Shown: one piece after another, positions 28,001-35,626 of the stretch
Layout of the letters: the number at the start of each line of letters is the position of its first letter
How positions within the stretch are numbered: position 1 is the first letter of the stretch
NCBI RefSeq assembly: GCF_014636935.1
Contig: NZ_BMES01000001.1
Coordinates: forward strand, 1,989,782 to 2,053,781
Direction of reading: 5' to 3'
Source of the DNA: Alsobacter metallidurans
GTDB lineage: Bacteria > Pseudomonadota > Alphaproteobacteria > Rhizobiales > Beijerinckiaceae
Length of the DNA stretch: 64,000 nucleotides
Made by a program: the position numbers and the translations under genes
The notes under the pieces: model-generated
Told to the model about the DNA's origin: nothing
Database searches by the model: none
The model's input: the letters and a program-made list of their open reading frames with translations, nothing else

Positions 28001-28092
28001 AAAATCAAATCTCCGTTGCGATTAGTGGCGCCTCTAGCACACCATAGGTTGTTCCTCTATACACCCATCTGGTGGATCCGAGTGGGGGGCGC
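28001..28092. promoter_or_regulatory. Divergent promoter region of the DPA-like cluster
   Basis: 92 bases separate the divergently transcribed FAD oxidoreductase operon (minus) and the gtrA-like/GT-C pair (plus). Both promoters must overlap here, which suggests the two halves are controlled together. No -35/-10 elements can be set with confidence. Confidence 0.45.
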
Positions 28093-28557
28093 ATGCCCGA
28101 TCTCCAAGAAAAACTGATCAATTTCAACGAGTTTTTACGGTTTGTTGTCACCGGAGTGACGGCGACTGTCGGCAACCTCGCGGCTGTCTTCTTGTCCCGG
28201 GATCATGCGCCATTCGGCGTGTCCCTGCTGTGCGGTTTAGCGGCGGGCTTCTCCATTTCATTCCTGCTCACCAAGATCTTCGCCTTCCGTTCGCATGCCT
28301 GGGACCGCGCGCCCGGCGAACTCGGCCGATTCTTGCTCGTCTATGCCTTGGGATCCGCGGTGTACTGGGTCGTCGCCTTCGTCCTCGGCAGGTACGCGCT
28401 CACCCCCTACCTCCCCCTGCATATGGCTGAACTGGCGGGCGCCTTTGTTGGAGCGGGTCTCATGACGTTCACGAGCTATTTCGGGCACCGGTTCTTCACC
28501 TACCGGACGTTTCGGCCGACGGAGGCGCCGCGCATAAGCAGCGCTTCTGACGTTTAG
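28093..28557 (+). CDS. GtrA-family membrane protein (Rv3789-like, candidate DPA translocation partner)
   Basis: 154 residues from ATG 28093; GTG 28072 in the same frame is an alternative. Four hydrophobic helices with GtrA-family features: FLRFVVTGVTATVGNL near the start, SFLLTKIFAFRS in the middle and SYFGHRFFTYRTF at the end. GtrA proteins are linked to movement or handling of polyprenyl-phosphate sugars across the inner membrane. The mycobacterial member Rv3789 is next to dprE1/dprE2 and has been proposed to act with DPA. The same company is found here, though on the opposite strand. Confidence 0.85.
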   Translation: MPDLQEKLINFNEFLRFVVTGVTATVGNLAAVFLSRDHAPFGVSLLCGLAAGFSISFLLTKIFAFRSHAWDRAPGELGRFLLVYALGSAVYWVVAFVLGRYALTPYLPLHMAELAGAFVGAGLMTFTSYFGHRFFTYRTFRPTEAPRISSASDV

Positions 28558-28568
28558 AGCGCGCCGCG

Positions 28569-30215
28569 ATGGCCCTGAAGCGCTGGCTGACATTCGCACC
28601 AGCCGCACTGTGCGGCGGCCTTACGTTCGCGTTTCTGCTTGCCACGATGCCGCGCGATCTAAACGTGTTCGACGAAGGCATCGTGCTCACGAACGCCATG
28701 CGCATGGCTGCCGGCGAACTCGTACACCGCGACTTCTACTCCAGCTATGGGCCCGCGCAGTACGCCATTGTGGCGGCGGTCCTCGGCCTGTTCGACGGCT
28801 CGTTTATCGCTGAGCGGATTTATGATCTTGCCGTCAAGGCGGCGATCTGCACGGCCGTGTTCAGCATCGGGCTGCGCGTCTGCCGGCTGTGGGTGGCGGG
28901 GCTCGCCAGCGCGGTCTGCGCCATTATGCTCGCCGGGTCCAACTCATTCCTCTACCCGGTCTTCCCTTGCATCCTGCTGGCTCTGGCGGCCACGTCCTTG
29001 TTGGCGCGTCCAGCCATCGGGCAGGTTGGCCCCCTTTGGCCAAGCTTCGGCGCTGGCCTGTGCGCCGGGTTTGCGGCCTTGTTCCGCTATGACGCGGGCT
29101 TTTTCCTGCTAGCCGCCAACGGCGTCGGCGTCGCGGTTGTAGCCGTTCTGTCGGACCCATGGCCGGCGGCCCTGCGCCGCACGCTCGCGATCGGCCTTGC
29201 TTATGCGGTTGGAGCAGCCGTCGTCTTCCTCCCGGCCGCCGTCGCATTTCTGTCCGCGTCGCCGTTGCACCCCTTTGTGCACGACATTTTCGAATACACG
29301 TTGCGCTACTACGGCCCGATGCGGGGATTGCCGTTTCCGGCGCCCTGGCGCTCGTTTGCGCCGGCCGTATACCTGCCCGTCGTGGCGGCCGCGCTCGCCG
29401 CCTTCGAGGTCTGGCGAATGAGCCAGCGGGAGAAGGCGAGCGCGCGCGCGGGGTGGTCCGCGCTCGCCCGCGCGCACCTCGTGCTCTTCGGCGCGTGCGC
29501 GCTGTTCCTATTTACGAAGGGCGTTGTGCGCGTGCAGCCGGTGCACATGCTCCTGGGCGGCGTGCCCGGACTCGTCGCGCTCGCGGTCGTGATGGACCAG
29601 TGGGCGCGCGCCCACTCGCCCGCCCGCGCGTACGTGCTGGCGCTCTTCGTGGTGACGGCCGGGGTCGGGAGCACCTACTACGAGTTCGGCGTGAGCCTGA
29701 GCGACCGGCCGCGGACGCTGGCGGGCTGGCTCGCCCAGGGCGCGCCCACCGGCGCATGCGAAGGCGTCGCGCGCCTGAAGCCTGCATATGCTCGGGTTGC
29801 AACCACCCTGGCTCGGCGCACGCGCGCGGACGAAAAAATCCTCGTCGCCCTCCACCGCAACGACCGGATCCTGGTGAACGCGATGGTGCTCTATGCTGTC
29901 GCGCGGCGGCTTCCGGCGACGCACTGGGCCCAGTTCGATCCGGGCCTGCAGAACCGGGCGGACATCCAAGCTCAAATGATCGACGAACTCCGCCGCGGCC
30001 ACGTGCGCTTCGTGGTTCGGGACGCCAGTTTCGACAGCATCCGCGAGCCGAACGGCAGCGCGCAAAGCAGCGGCGTCACGGCATTGGACGACTTCCTGAC
30101 CGCCGAATATCACGCTTATGCTCGCGCCGGCGATGTCGAGATCTGGATTGCGAACACGGCCGAAACACCCCCAGGGCGGTTTGATGCATGCGAGGCGGAG
30201 CTTGTGCAATCCTAG
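28569..30215 (+). CDS. Polytopic GT-C-like glycosyltransferase (candidate arabinofuranosyltransferase)
   Basis: 548 residues from ATG 28569. About nine to eleven hydrophobic helices span residues 8 to 380, followed by a soluble C-terminal region that is probably periplasmic. The first loop contains VFDEGIVL and then HRDFYSSYGP; an acidic pair (DE) in loop 1 is the usual catalytic position of GT-C enzymes that use polyprenyl-phosphate sugars. It lies 11 bases after the gtrA-like gene and opposite the DPA operon, so it is the best candidate in the window for using the lipid-linked arabinose donor. Family membership is judged from topology and the loop motif only. Confidence 0.7.
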   Translation: MALKRWLTFAPAALCGGLTFAFLLATMPRDLNVFDEGIVLTNAMRMAAGELVHRDFYSSYGPAQYAIVAAVLGLFDGSFIAERIYDLAVKAAICTAVFSIGLRVCRLWVAGLASAVCAIMLAGSNSFLYPVFPCILLALAATSLLARPAIGQVGPLWPSFGAGLCAGFAALFRYDAGFFLLAANGVGVAVVAVLSDPWPAALRRTLAIGLAYAVGAAVVFLPAAVAFLSASPLHPFVHDIFEYTLRYYGPMRGLPFPAPWRSFAPAVYLPVVAAALAAFEVWRMSQREKASARAGWSALARAHLVLFGACALFLFTKGVVRVQPVHMLLGGVPGLVALAVVMDQWARAHSPARAYVLALFVVTAGVGSTYYEFGVSLSDRPRTLAGWLAQGAPTGACEGVARLKPAYARVATTLARRTRADEKILVALHRNDRILVNAMVLYAVARRLPATHWAQFDPGLQNRADIQAQMIDELRRGHVRFVVRDASFDSIREPNGSAQSSGVTALDDFLTAEYHAYARAGDVEIWIANTAETPPGRFDACEAELVQS

Positions 30216-31198
30216 TGAGGGGTCCCCGGCGGCAGCCGGTATGTGCGGCAGACGTTGTCGTGGACGCGGATATTAGAGGATGGCCGCCCTTCCTTCGATT
30301 TGTCGACGCTGATCCACGGCGTGAGCTTCGGGTTCGAGTTGGGCGAAAGCGCCACGGTATTGCCGGCGATCTCAATCCCGTCCACGCCGAACCACGTAAT
30401 TCCGTGCCAGGCATTGACGACGACCTTATTGCGCAGAACCCGCACATCACGCCAGCGCCCGTCAAACGCCGTAATGCCCTGCAGGTAGTCCCCAGCCGCC
30501 CCCGTCATGTCGACGGTGTTGTTCTCGATCAAGATTCCGGTATGAACGCCATCGTTTGCCTTGGGGTAGCCCTGCATCCCATCCGCGTGAAGCTGCTCAC
30601 GCGCCGTGTGTCGCCCTTGGCGAATCACGTTCCGGGAGATCACCAGCCCATCCGCCCCGAACTGGATGGCGTCGTTGCCGAAATGCTCGATGACGTTGTC
30701 GATCGCCCGACCACCGGGGCCGGATAGCGAAAGCGCGTTTCGCACGTTGAAGATTCGGGAGTTCAGCAACGCGCAACCGGAGCCGCGCATCATCAACGCT
30801 ACGTTAAAGGGCTTCAGTACCCAGTCGTCCGGCGACCATCCGGAGATGTCGTCGACCGTCGCGAAGCTGCAACTCTGGAAGATGATGTCGGCGCTCGTCG
30901 GCGAGACGTCCACCAGTCGGTTGACGCTTTTCTCGTCAGCAGCCGGATCCACCCCCCGAAAGCTGATGGATTGGAACAACCATTTCTTGGCCCCGGCAAG
31001 GACCGTCTTTCCGACGATCGCGCCGGGCTCACCCAAGACCGAAACAACCGCCTCGTTGGCGCGCGTGATCACGGGCGCCCCGTGGAAGCCGGCCGCGAGA
31101 TGAATGACGTCACCAGGTCCAAGGCTGGCGTTGAGCCGCCCCATTTGGTTTGCCAGGGTTTGACCCTGTGCAGGGTCGAGCTTGTGTGTCTGAGCCAT
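30212..31198 (-). CDS. Stand-alone right-handed beta-helix protein (pectate-lyase-like fold)
   Basis: 328 residues from ATG 31198. Repeated beta-helix coils are visible (SISFRGVDP, FQSCSFATVDD, NSRIFNVRNA, DNVIEHFGND, ENNTVDMTG, RNKVVVNAWHG, AGNTVALSP). The central LHADGMQGY has the H-x-D-G motif also present in the three large RTX proteins. There is no signal peptide, RTX or VCBS part. The gene overlaps the convergent GT-C gene by four bases at their 3' ends. It resembles polysaccharide-active beta-helix enzymes (lyases, epimerases). How it would leave the cell is unclear, so it could also be cytoplasmic or exported by an atypical route. Confidence 0.8.
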   Translation of the reverse strand: MAQTHKLDPAQGQTLANQMGRLNASLGPGDVIHLAAGFHGAPVITRANEAVVSVLGEPGAIVGKTVLAGAKKWLFQSISFRGVDPAADEKSVNRLVDVSPTSADIIFQSCSFATVDDISGWSPDDWVLKPFNVALMMRGSGCALLNSRIFNVRNALSLSGPGGRAIDNVIEHFGNDAIQFGADGLVISRNVIRQGRHTAREQLHADGMQGYPKANDGVHTGILIENNTVDMTGAAGDYLQGITAFDGRWRDVRVLRNKVVVNAWHGITWFGVDGIEIAGNTVALSPNSNPKLTPWISVDKSKEGRPSSNIRVHDNVCRTYRLPPGTPH

Positions 31199-31618
31199 CG
31201 GGCCGATGTTTCACCATGGGCGTCGTCTACGCAACGCTGGATTGCAGCTGGTGCTGCGGAAGGGCGACCACGGGATGCCGTTCGGCGCTCGCGATCCGAA
31301 ATCGGACGCAATTCGGCCCCGGACCTTCGCTATCGCTGGGTGCTTCGCTTATCACGCTCCTCCGACGTGCTCAGTCTCCCAAGCCTCGTTGCCTCGCCGC
31401 TGGCCAATGACCATCAACCTTTTCTCTTGCCGCCGCCCTCTTGCGACTGGTTTGAGACCAAGCCAGAACGCGAAAAGGGCAACAGGTTTGAGGAGCCGCG
31501 AGTTTAACGATTTTCGGGCAGGATAAGCCGATATCGGAGCCATGAGAACAGCCGGCGCCTTATAACACCTCGCCGCGGTCCAAGGACCGCCGGCATGAGT
31601 CTATGAGAGGTCTTTGAA
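31199..31618. promoter_or_regulatory. Divergent intergenic region
   Basis: 420 bases between the divergent beta-helix gene (minus) and a GT2 gene (plus). No coding sequence was recognised. A TATAAC hexamer near 31561 and a short GGTCC-AA-GGACC inverted repeat near 31577 precede the GT2 gene and may belong to its promoter, but no -35 element is clear. Confidence 0.35.
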
Positions 31619-32530
31619 TTGGCATCGACACCACGTGTCAGCGTGATCGTTCCGCATTATCGAGATATTTCGGGCCTCGACCGGTGTCTCGAAGCGCTGT
31701 CTCGTCAAACATGGCGTGATCCCTTCGAGATTATCGTCGCCGACAACAATTCCCCCGAGGGTGAGGAATGGGTGCGGCAGGCGATCAGAGGCAGGGCCCA
31801 ACTGGTGATCGTCCGGGAAAAGGGCGCCGGACCAGCCCGGAACGGTGGCGTGGCCGTGTCCACGGGAGACGTCCTGGCGTTCACCGACTGTGATTGTGTT
31901 CCGGAGCCTCAGTGGCTCGTCGAGGGAATCAGGGCGCTGGGTTCGGCGGACTTCGTCGGCGGCGGCGTCCGCGTTTTGGTGGATGATCCAGCACGTGTGA
32001 CGGCGGTCGAGGCGTTCGAACGCGTTTTCGCATTCGACATGAAGCAGTACGCGGAAAAGTTGGGTTTTGCAGGGTCCGGAAATCTGTTCGTATCCCGCAA
32101 GGTGTTCGATGAAGTGGGCGGCTTCCGTTCGGCCGTGTCCGAAGATCGGGATTTCTCTTGGCGCGCGACCGCCAAGGGCTATAAGCTCGGGTATAGCGAC
32201 CTTGCCCAGGTCGGCCATCCTGCCCGCAAAACCTGGCCCGAACTCGCCGCGAAGTGGCGTCGGGTTAATCGCGAAAGCTATGCGCTCGCCACCGACAAGG
32301 GCCAGACTTGGCAATGGGCCTTGCGCAACTTGCTCCTGATTCCGTCCATTGCGGCCCATGCGCCCAAGGTTCTGTTGAGCCGTGAGTTGGTCACTGCTCG
32401 CCAGAAGGCCGGGGCGCTGGGCGTTCTTGCGCTGTCGCGGATCTGGCGGTTTGGCGATGTCGTTCGAATTCTCACGACTGGAGAGAAGGTTGCCGCTCCA
32501 GCCGTGGAAGGCGGCTCGGTTCCCCACTAA
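31619..32530 (+). CDS. Glycosyltransferase family 2
   Basis: 303 residues from TTG 31619, supported by AGAGG nine bases upstream and by the immediate start of the GT2 core. GT-A motifs: VSVIVPHYRD, IIVADNNSPEG, GAGPARNGGV, and FTDCDCVPEP, in which DCD is the metal-binding DxD. EDRDFSWRA is the acceptor-side ED motif. The C-terminal third has hydrophobic stretches that may associate with the membrane. It probably adds a sugar to a lipid-linked intermediate of the surface glycan. Confidence 0.9.
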   Translation: MASTPRVSVIVPHYRDISGLDRCLEALSRQTWRDPFEIIVADNNSPEGEEWVRQAIRGRAQLVIVREKGAGPARNGGVAVSTGDVLAFTDCDCVPEPQWLVEGIRALGSADFVGGGVRVLVDDPARVTAVEAFERVFAFDMKQYAEKLGFAGSGNLFVSRKVFDEVGGFRSAVSEDRDFSWRATAKGYKLGYSDLAQVGHPARKTWPELAAKWRRVNRESYALATDKGQTWQWALRNLLLIPSIAAHAPKVLLSRELVTARQKAGALGVLALSRIWRFGDVVRILTTGEKVAAPAVEGGSVPH

Positions 32531-32728
32531 GCGGGCAGGATACCGGTCGGCGAATTATGAGACCCGCCTTTCGAAGATATACGCGAGTGATTTAGCCTCG
32601 ATCGACGTCGCAAAGGGGCATTTCGCAACGTTGTGCAAAAAAGTTGTATCGAAGCGCAGCTGAAAGGCTGTGTATCCCATGATCGATTTTTGCCTCAAAT
32701 CTTCTCCTAAAAACGGGGGAGAAGTGAT

Positions 32729-33991
32729 GTGCTGCAGACTGGGTTGATATTCAGGTTCTCGCAAAAACGCGTCACACATGCCGCTATGATCGCAGCTGCA
32801 TTTTGCTGCATGGTGTATTTCGGAACCCGGATCATGGGCCGCTTGGTGGCTGACGGCAGCCCGGAAGCCTGGGAATCCATCTATCTGCGCAGCGTGTACA
32901 GCCGGACCGTAATCTCGCTCGATTTTTTCAATGACGGATTTGTGCGGCGCGGACTTGGCGGAACGATCGCGAATTCCTTGTCGAGCAATTGGCTTCATGG
33001 CGCCATTGCATTCATGGCGCTGTCCTGCGTTCTTCTGGCCATTGCAGTGAGCGTTATACTCACTCGGTTAAACTGGAGTCAGAATTTTTGGGACTGCTTG
33101 TTTCTGACGGGCGTGATTTGCGTCTCACCGCAAACGTTCAAGGGATGTGCGTTAGACTTCGCGCGAACCGACATGTTGGTAGCCAGCGGAATCGCATTCG
33201 CGTCCGCCGCAGTCATGTTTCGAAGATCTTTGCTGGCGTTGGCGATCATTCTGCTGACCTCGCTGGTACACGAAACAGCCCTGATCTTCGGAGCCCCGAT
33301 CTTGGCTGTACTGCTTATCAACAGCTGCAGCGTCCGCCAGAATGCGGTTTACGATCTTGCAATCTATGCCGTACTGTTAACTGCCGGAACAGTATTAATT
33401 TTTTTGGCGCAACGATACTATTCAGCACCGAATGCAGCCTTGGTCGAGCGAATGATGAGGGCGGGCCCCGATTGGGTTGACCATTCGGCCTTAGCCTCGA
33501 AAGAGATTGCAACATACATGTTCGTGACTGGACTTAGAGGAATCAGGACAGCAGTTTGTTATAATTTACAAATTAACCAACGGTATTTTATGAATACATT
33601 CCTTGCGTTGTTGATGATTTTCGTATACATACCTATTCTGAACTTAACGTCACGGTTCACCGCCTGCTTGGGGGTCGCTTTTCTGCCTGTCTTGTTCATG
33701 ATCGCCATCGCCAACGATACGGGCCGATGGCTGCAACTAGGTGTCCTTAATCTCTGGATCTATGCTTCGAGCTTACAAGCACGCGGTGTCGCAACGCCCT
33801 CACGACGCGGAGCATACATTGTTCGCTCCGGTCTCTTTATCGCCGTGATTTCGATCGGGGCGACCCGCTACGAATCAATCAACAATCTGTCTTCCTGGCT
33901 TGGCGACGCATTGGGGTTGCAACTTTCCGACCCGCTTGCACCTTGGCTCGATCGATGCGACCCAGACTGGCGGGCGGTCGTTTCCCGATAG
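32729..33991 (+). CDS. Polytopic membrane protein of a polysaccharide locus (polymerase/GT-C-like), unknown
   Basis: 420 residues from GTG 32729, with GGGGGAG seven bases upstream. About nine to ten membrane helices. The first extracytoplasmic loop contains FFNDGFVRRGLGGT, a motif I associate with uncharacterised membrane proteins of EPS/O-antigen clusters. The central part (33330-33660) is distinctly AT-richer than neighbouring genes, with rare codons for this genome (TTA, ATA), which suggests horizontal acquisition. It could be a Wzy-like polymerase or another GT-C enzyme; neither can be fixed from sequence alone. Confidence 0.7.
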   Translation: MLQTGLIFRFSQKRVTHAAMIAAAFCCMVYFGTRIMGRLVADGSPEAWESIYLRSVYSRTVISLDFFNDGFVRRGLGGTIANSLSSNWLHGAIAFMALSCVLLAIAVSVILTRLNWSQNFWDCLFLTGVICVSPQTFKGCALDFARTDMLVASGIAFASAAVMFRRSLLALAIILLTSLVHETALIFGAPILAVLLINSCSVRQNAVYDLAIYAVLLTAGTVLIFLAQRYYSAPNAALVERMMRAGPDWVDHSALASKEIATYMFVTGLRGIRTAVCYNLQINQRYFMNTFLALLMIFVYIPILNLTSRFTACLGVAFLPVLFMIAIANDTGRWLQLGVLNLWIYASSLQARGVATPSRRGAYIVRSGLFIAVISIGATRYESINNLSSWLGDALGLQLSDPLAPWLDRCDPDWRAVVSR

Positions 33992-34310
33992 CCTGTGTGG
34001 GCGCACAAGGCCGCCGCGTACGGATGCGTTGCCTTGGTCATGGCGGCACATCTTGATCGTAATAGGTCTAGCGGTTGCGAACTGTCCGCCAAACCTCCGG
34101 CTGCCGTACTCCCTCAAATGCGGCTCAGCAAGCGTGAGCCGGCACAAATCGCTTGCAGACAGCATGGCCTCGGCGCTGGGTTCAAACAAATCGTTCTCGT
34201 CTCTCCATTGTTTTTTGCTGCCTTTCTTGATCGTTCCTTCAGCGCCGACTGCCAGCATCGGCCGGCAGCGCCCTGGCGCCGCATGCCCGCCTCAACCCGA
34301 GTTGTCGCCT
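33992..34310. other. Intergenic region before the receiver gene
   Basis: 319 bases without a convincing gene. A 7-bp hairpin (CGGCTCA at 34121-34127 and TGAGCCG at 34135-34141) follows the membrane-protein gene by about 130 bases and might end its transcript. A pyrimidine-rich stretch follows at about 34195-34235. Base composition changes back to that of the core genome here. Confidence 0.35.
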
Positions 34311-34703
34311 ATGAACGCCAAGCCACGCCGGATTCTCGTCGTCGATGACGACGTGCTGTTCCAGAAGATCGCGCTGCGCGTCCTTGCTGATCCGGCGTCC
34401 GAGATCGTGATTGCCCAAGGTGGGGCCGAGGCGATCGGCCTTCTTGAGATCCGCACATTCGATCTCGCGATCATCGATCTCGGGATGCCGGAAGTCGGTG
34501 GCTTTGCGGTGATCCGGGCCATGAAGCAGGACACACGGCTGCGCAATATTCCCATCCTGGTCATCACCGGCAACCATTGCGGCAGCGTTGTCAGCAAGGC
34601 GGTTCAGCTTGGCGTAGGCGCCATCCTGCCGAAGCCTGTGCGCTGGCGCGCCCTGCCGTCCATGGTGGAGGAAATGCTAGATCGCCCGACATCCGCCGTA
34701 TAG
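34311..34703 (+). CDS. Single-domain response regulator (CheY-like receiver)
   Basis: 130 residues from ATG 34311. Receiver fold with the acidic pocket VVDDDVLF, phosphoacceptor aspartate in AIIDLGMPEVGG, the conserved Thr in LVITGNH and the lysine in LPKPVRW. There is no output domain, so it acts through protein contacts or a phosphorelay. No histidine kinase is adjacent. An upstream extension of the frame exists, but only this start gives a normal receiver N-terminus. Confidence 0.88.
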   Translation: MNAKPRRILVVDDDVLFQKIALRVLADPASEIVIAQGGAEAIGLLEIRTFDLAIIDLGMPEVGGFAVIRAMKQDTRLRNIPILVITGNHCGSVVSKAVQLGVGAILPKPVRWRALPSMVEEMLDRPTSAV

Positions 34704-34771
34704 ACCGGACGAGATGCACCGGGGCGCCGCTGTGGGACGCCGCAGCATGCTTGAATCAGGACCCATCATTG

Positions 34772-35620
34772 ATGCCTCATCCAGCGCTGAAACCCGGGGC
34801 AACCGCAGTCGTCACGGGCGGCGCCGGCGGCATCGGTCTCGCGTCTGCTTTGCGCTTCGCGCGCGCAGGCCTGAACGTCTGTATTGTCGACGTCAATGTC
34901 GAGATGCTCGCGCAAGCCAACGCCACGCTCACGGCGGCGAACGGTGGGGGCGAGATCCTGGCCGTGCAGACCGATGTGAGCGCGCCGGAAGACCTAGCGC
35001 GGCTGCGCGCGCAGATTATGCAGCAGTTCGGCGGCGTTGACGTGCTCATGAACAACGCGGGAATCCAGCCGGGCAGCAGCCTGCTGGACGCCGGTGCGTG
35101 GGAAAGGATCTTGGCGGTCAATCTGTGGGGCGTAATCCGCGGGACGCAGATCTTCGCGCCGGAGATGATCAAGCGGGGTCGCCCGGGGCTGATCATCAAC
35201 ACGGGGTCTAAACAGGGGATCACCACACCGCCGGGCGATCCGGCCTATAACGTGGCAAAAGCCGGCGTTAAGGCCTTTACGGAGGCCCTGCAACACGAAC
35301 TGCGCAACACTCCGGGTTGCGCAATCACGGCGCATCTGCTGATCCCAGGCTTCGTGTTCACGGGCCTCACAGCCAAGGGCCGCACCGCCAAGCCCGCCGG
35401 CGCTTGGACGCCGGAGCAGACAGCCGATTTCATGATCGCGCGGCTGAACCGAGGCGACTTCTACATCCTCTGTCCCGACAACGACGTATCGCGTGAACTC
35501 GACCAACGCCGCATCATGTGGGCGGCCGGCGATATCGTCGAAAATCGCCCTCCATTGTCTCGTTGGCATCCTGACTATGCGGCAGCCTTCGAGGACTTCG
35601 TCAAAGCTGCTCCGAGATAG
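34772..35620 (+). CDS. Short-chain dehydrogenase/reductase
   Basis: 282 residues from ATG 34772. Classical SDR with TGGAGGIGLA (cofactor loop), NNAGIQPG, a serine in NTGSKQGI and the catalytic YNVAKAG. The C-terminal 60 residues form an extension (ILCPDNDVSRELDQRRI and beyond) seen in a subgroup of SDRs from soil bacteria. Substrate unknown. It is transcribed towards the ftsH-like gene and ends six bases from its stop, with no hairpin between. Confidence 0.88.
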   Translation: MPHPALKPGATAVVTGGAGGIGLASALRFARAGLNVCIVDVNVEMLAQANATLTAANGGGEILAVQTDVSAPEDLARLRAQIMQQFGGVDVLMNNAGIQPGSSLLDAGAWERILAVNLWGVIRGTQIFAPEMIKRGRPGLIINTGSKQGITTPPGDPAYNVAKAGVKAFTEALQHELRNTPGCAITAHLLIPGFVFTGLTAKGRTAKPAGAWTPEQTADFMIARLNRGDFYILCPDNDVSRELDQRRIMWAAGDIVENRPPLSRWHPDYAAAFEDFVKAAPR

Positions 35621-35626
35621 CTGCCC

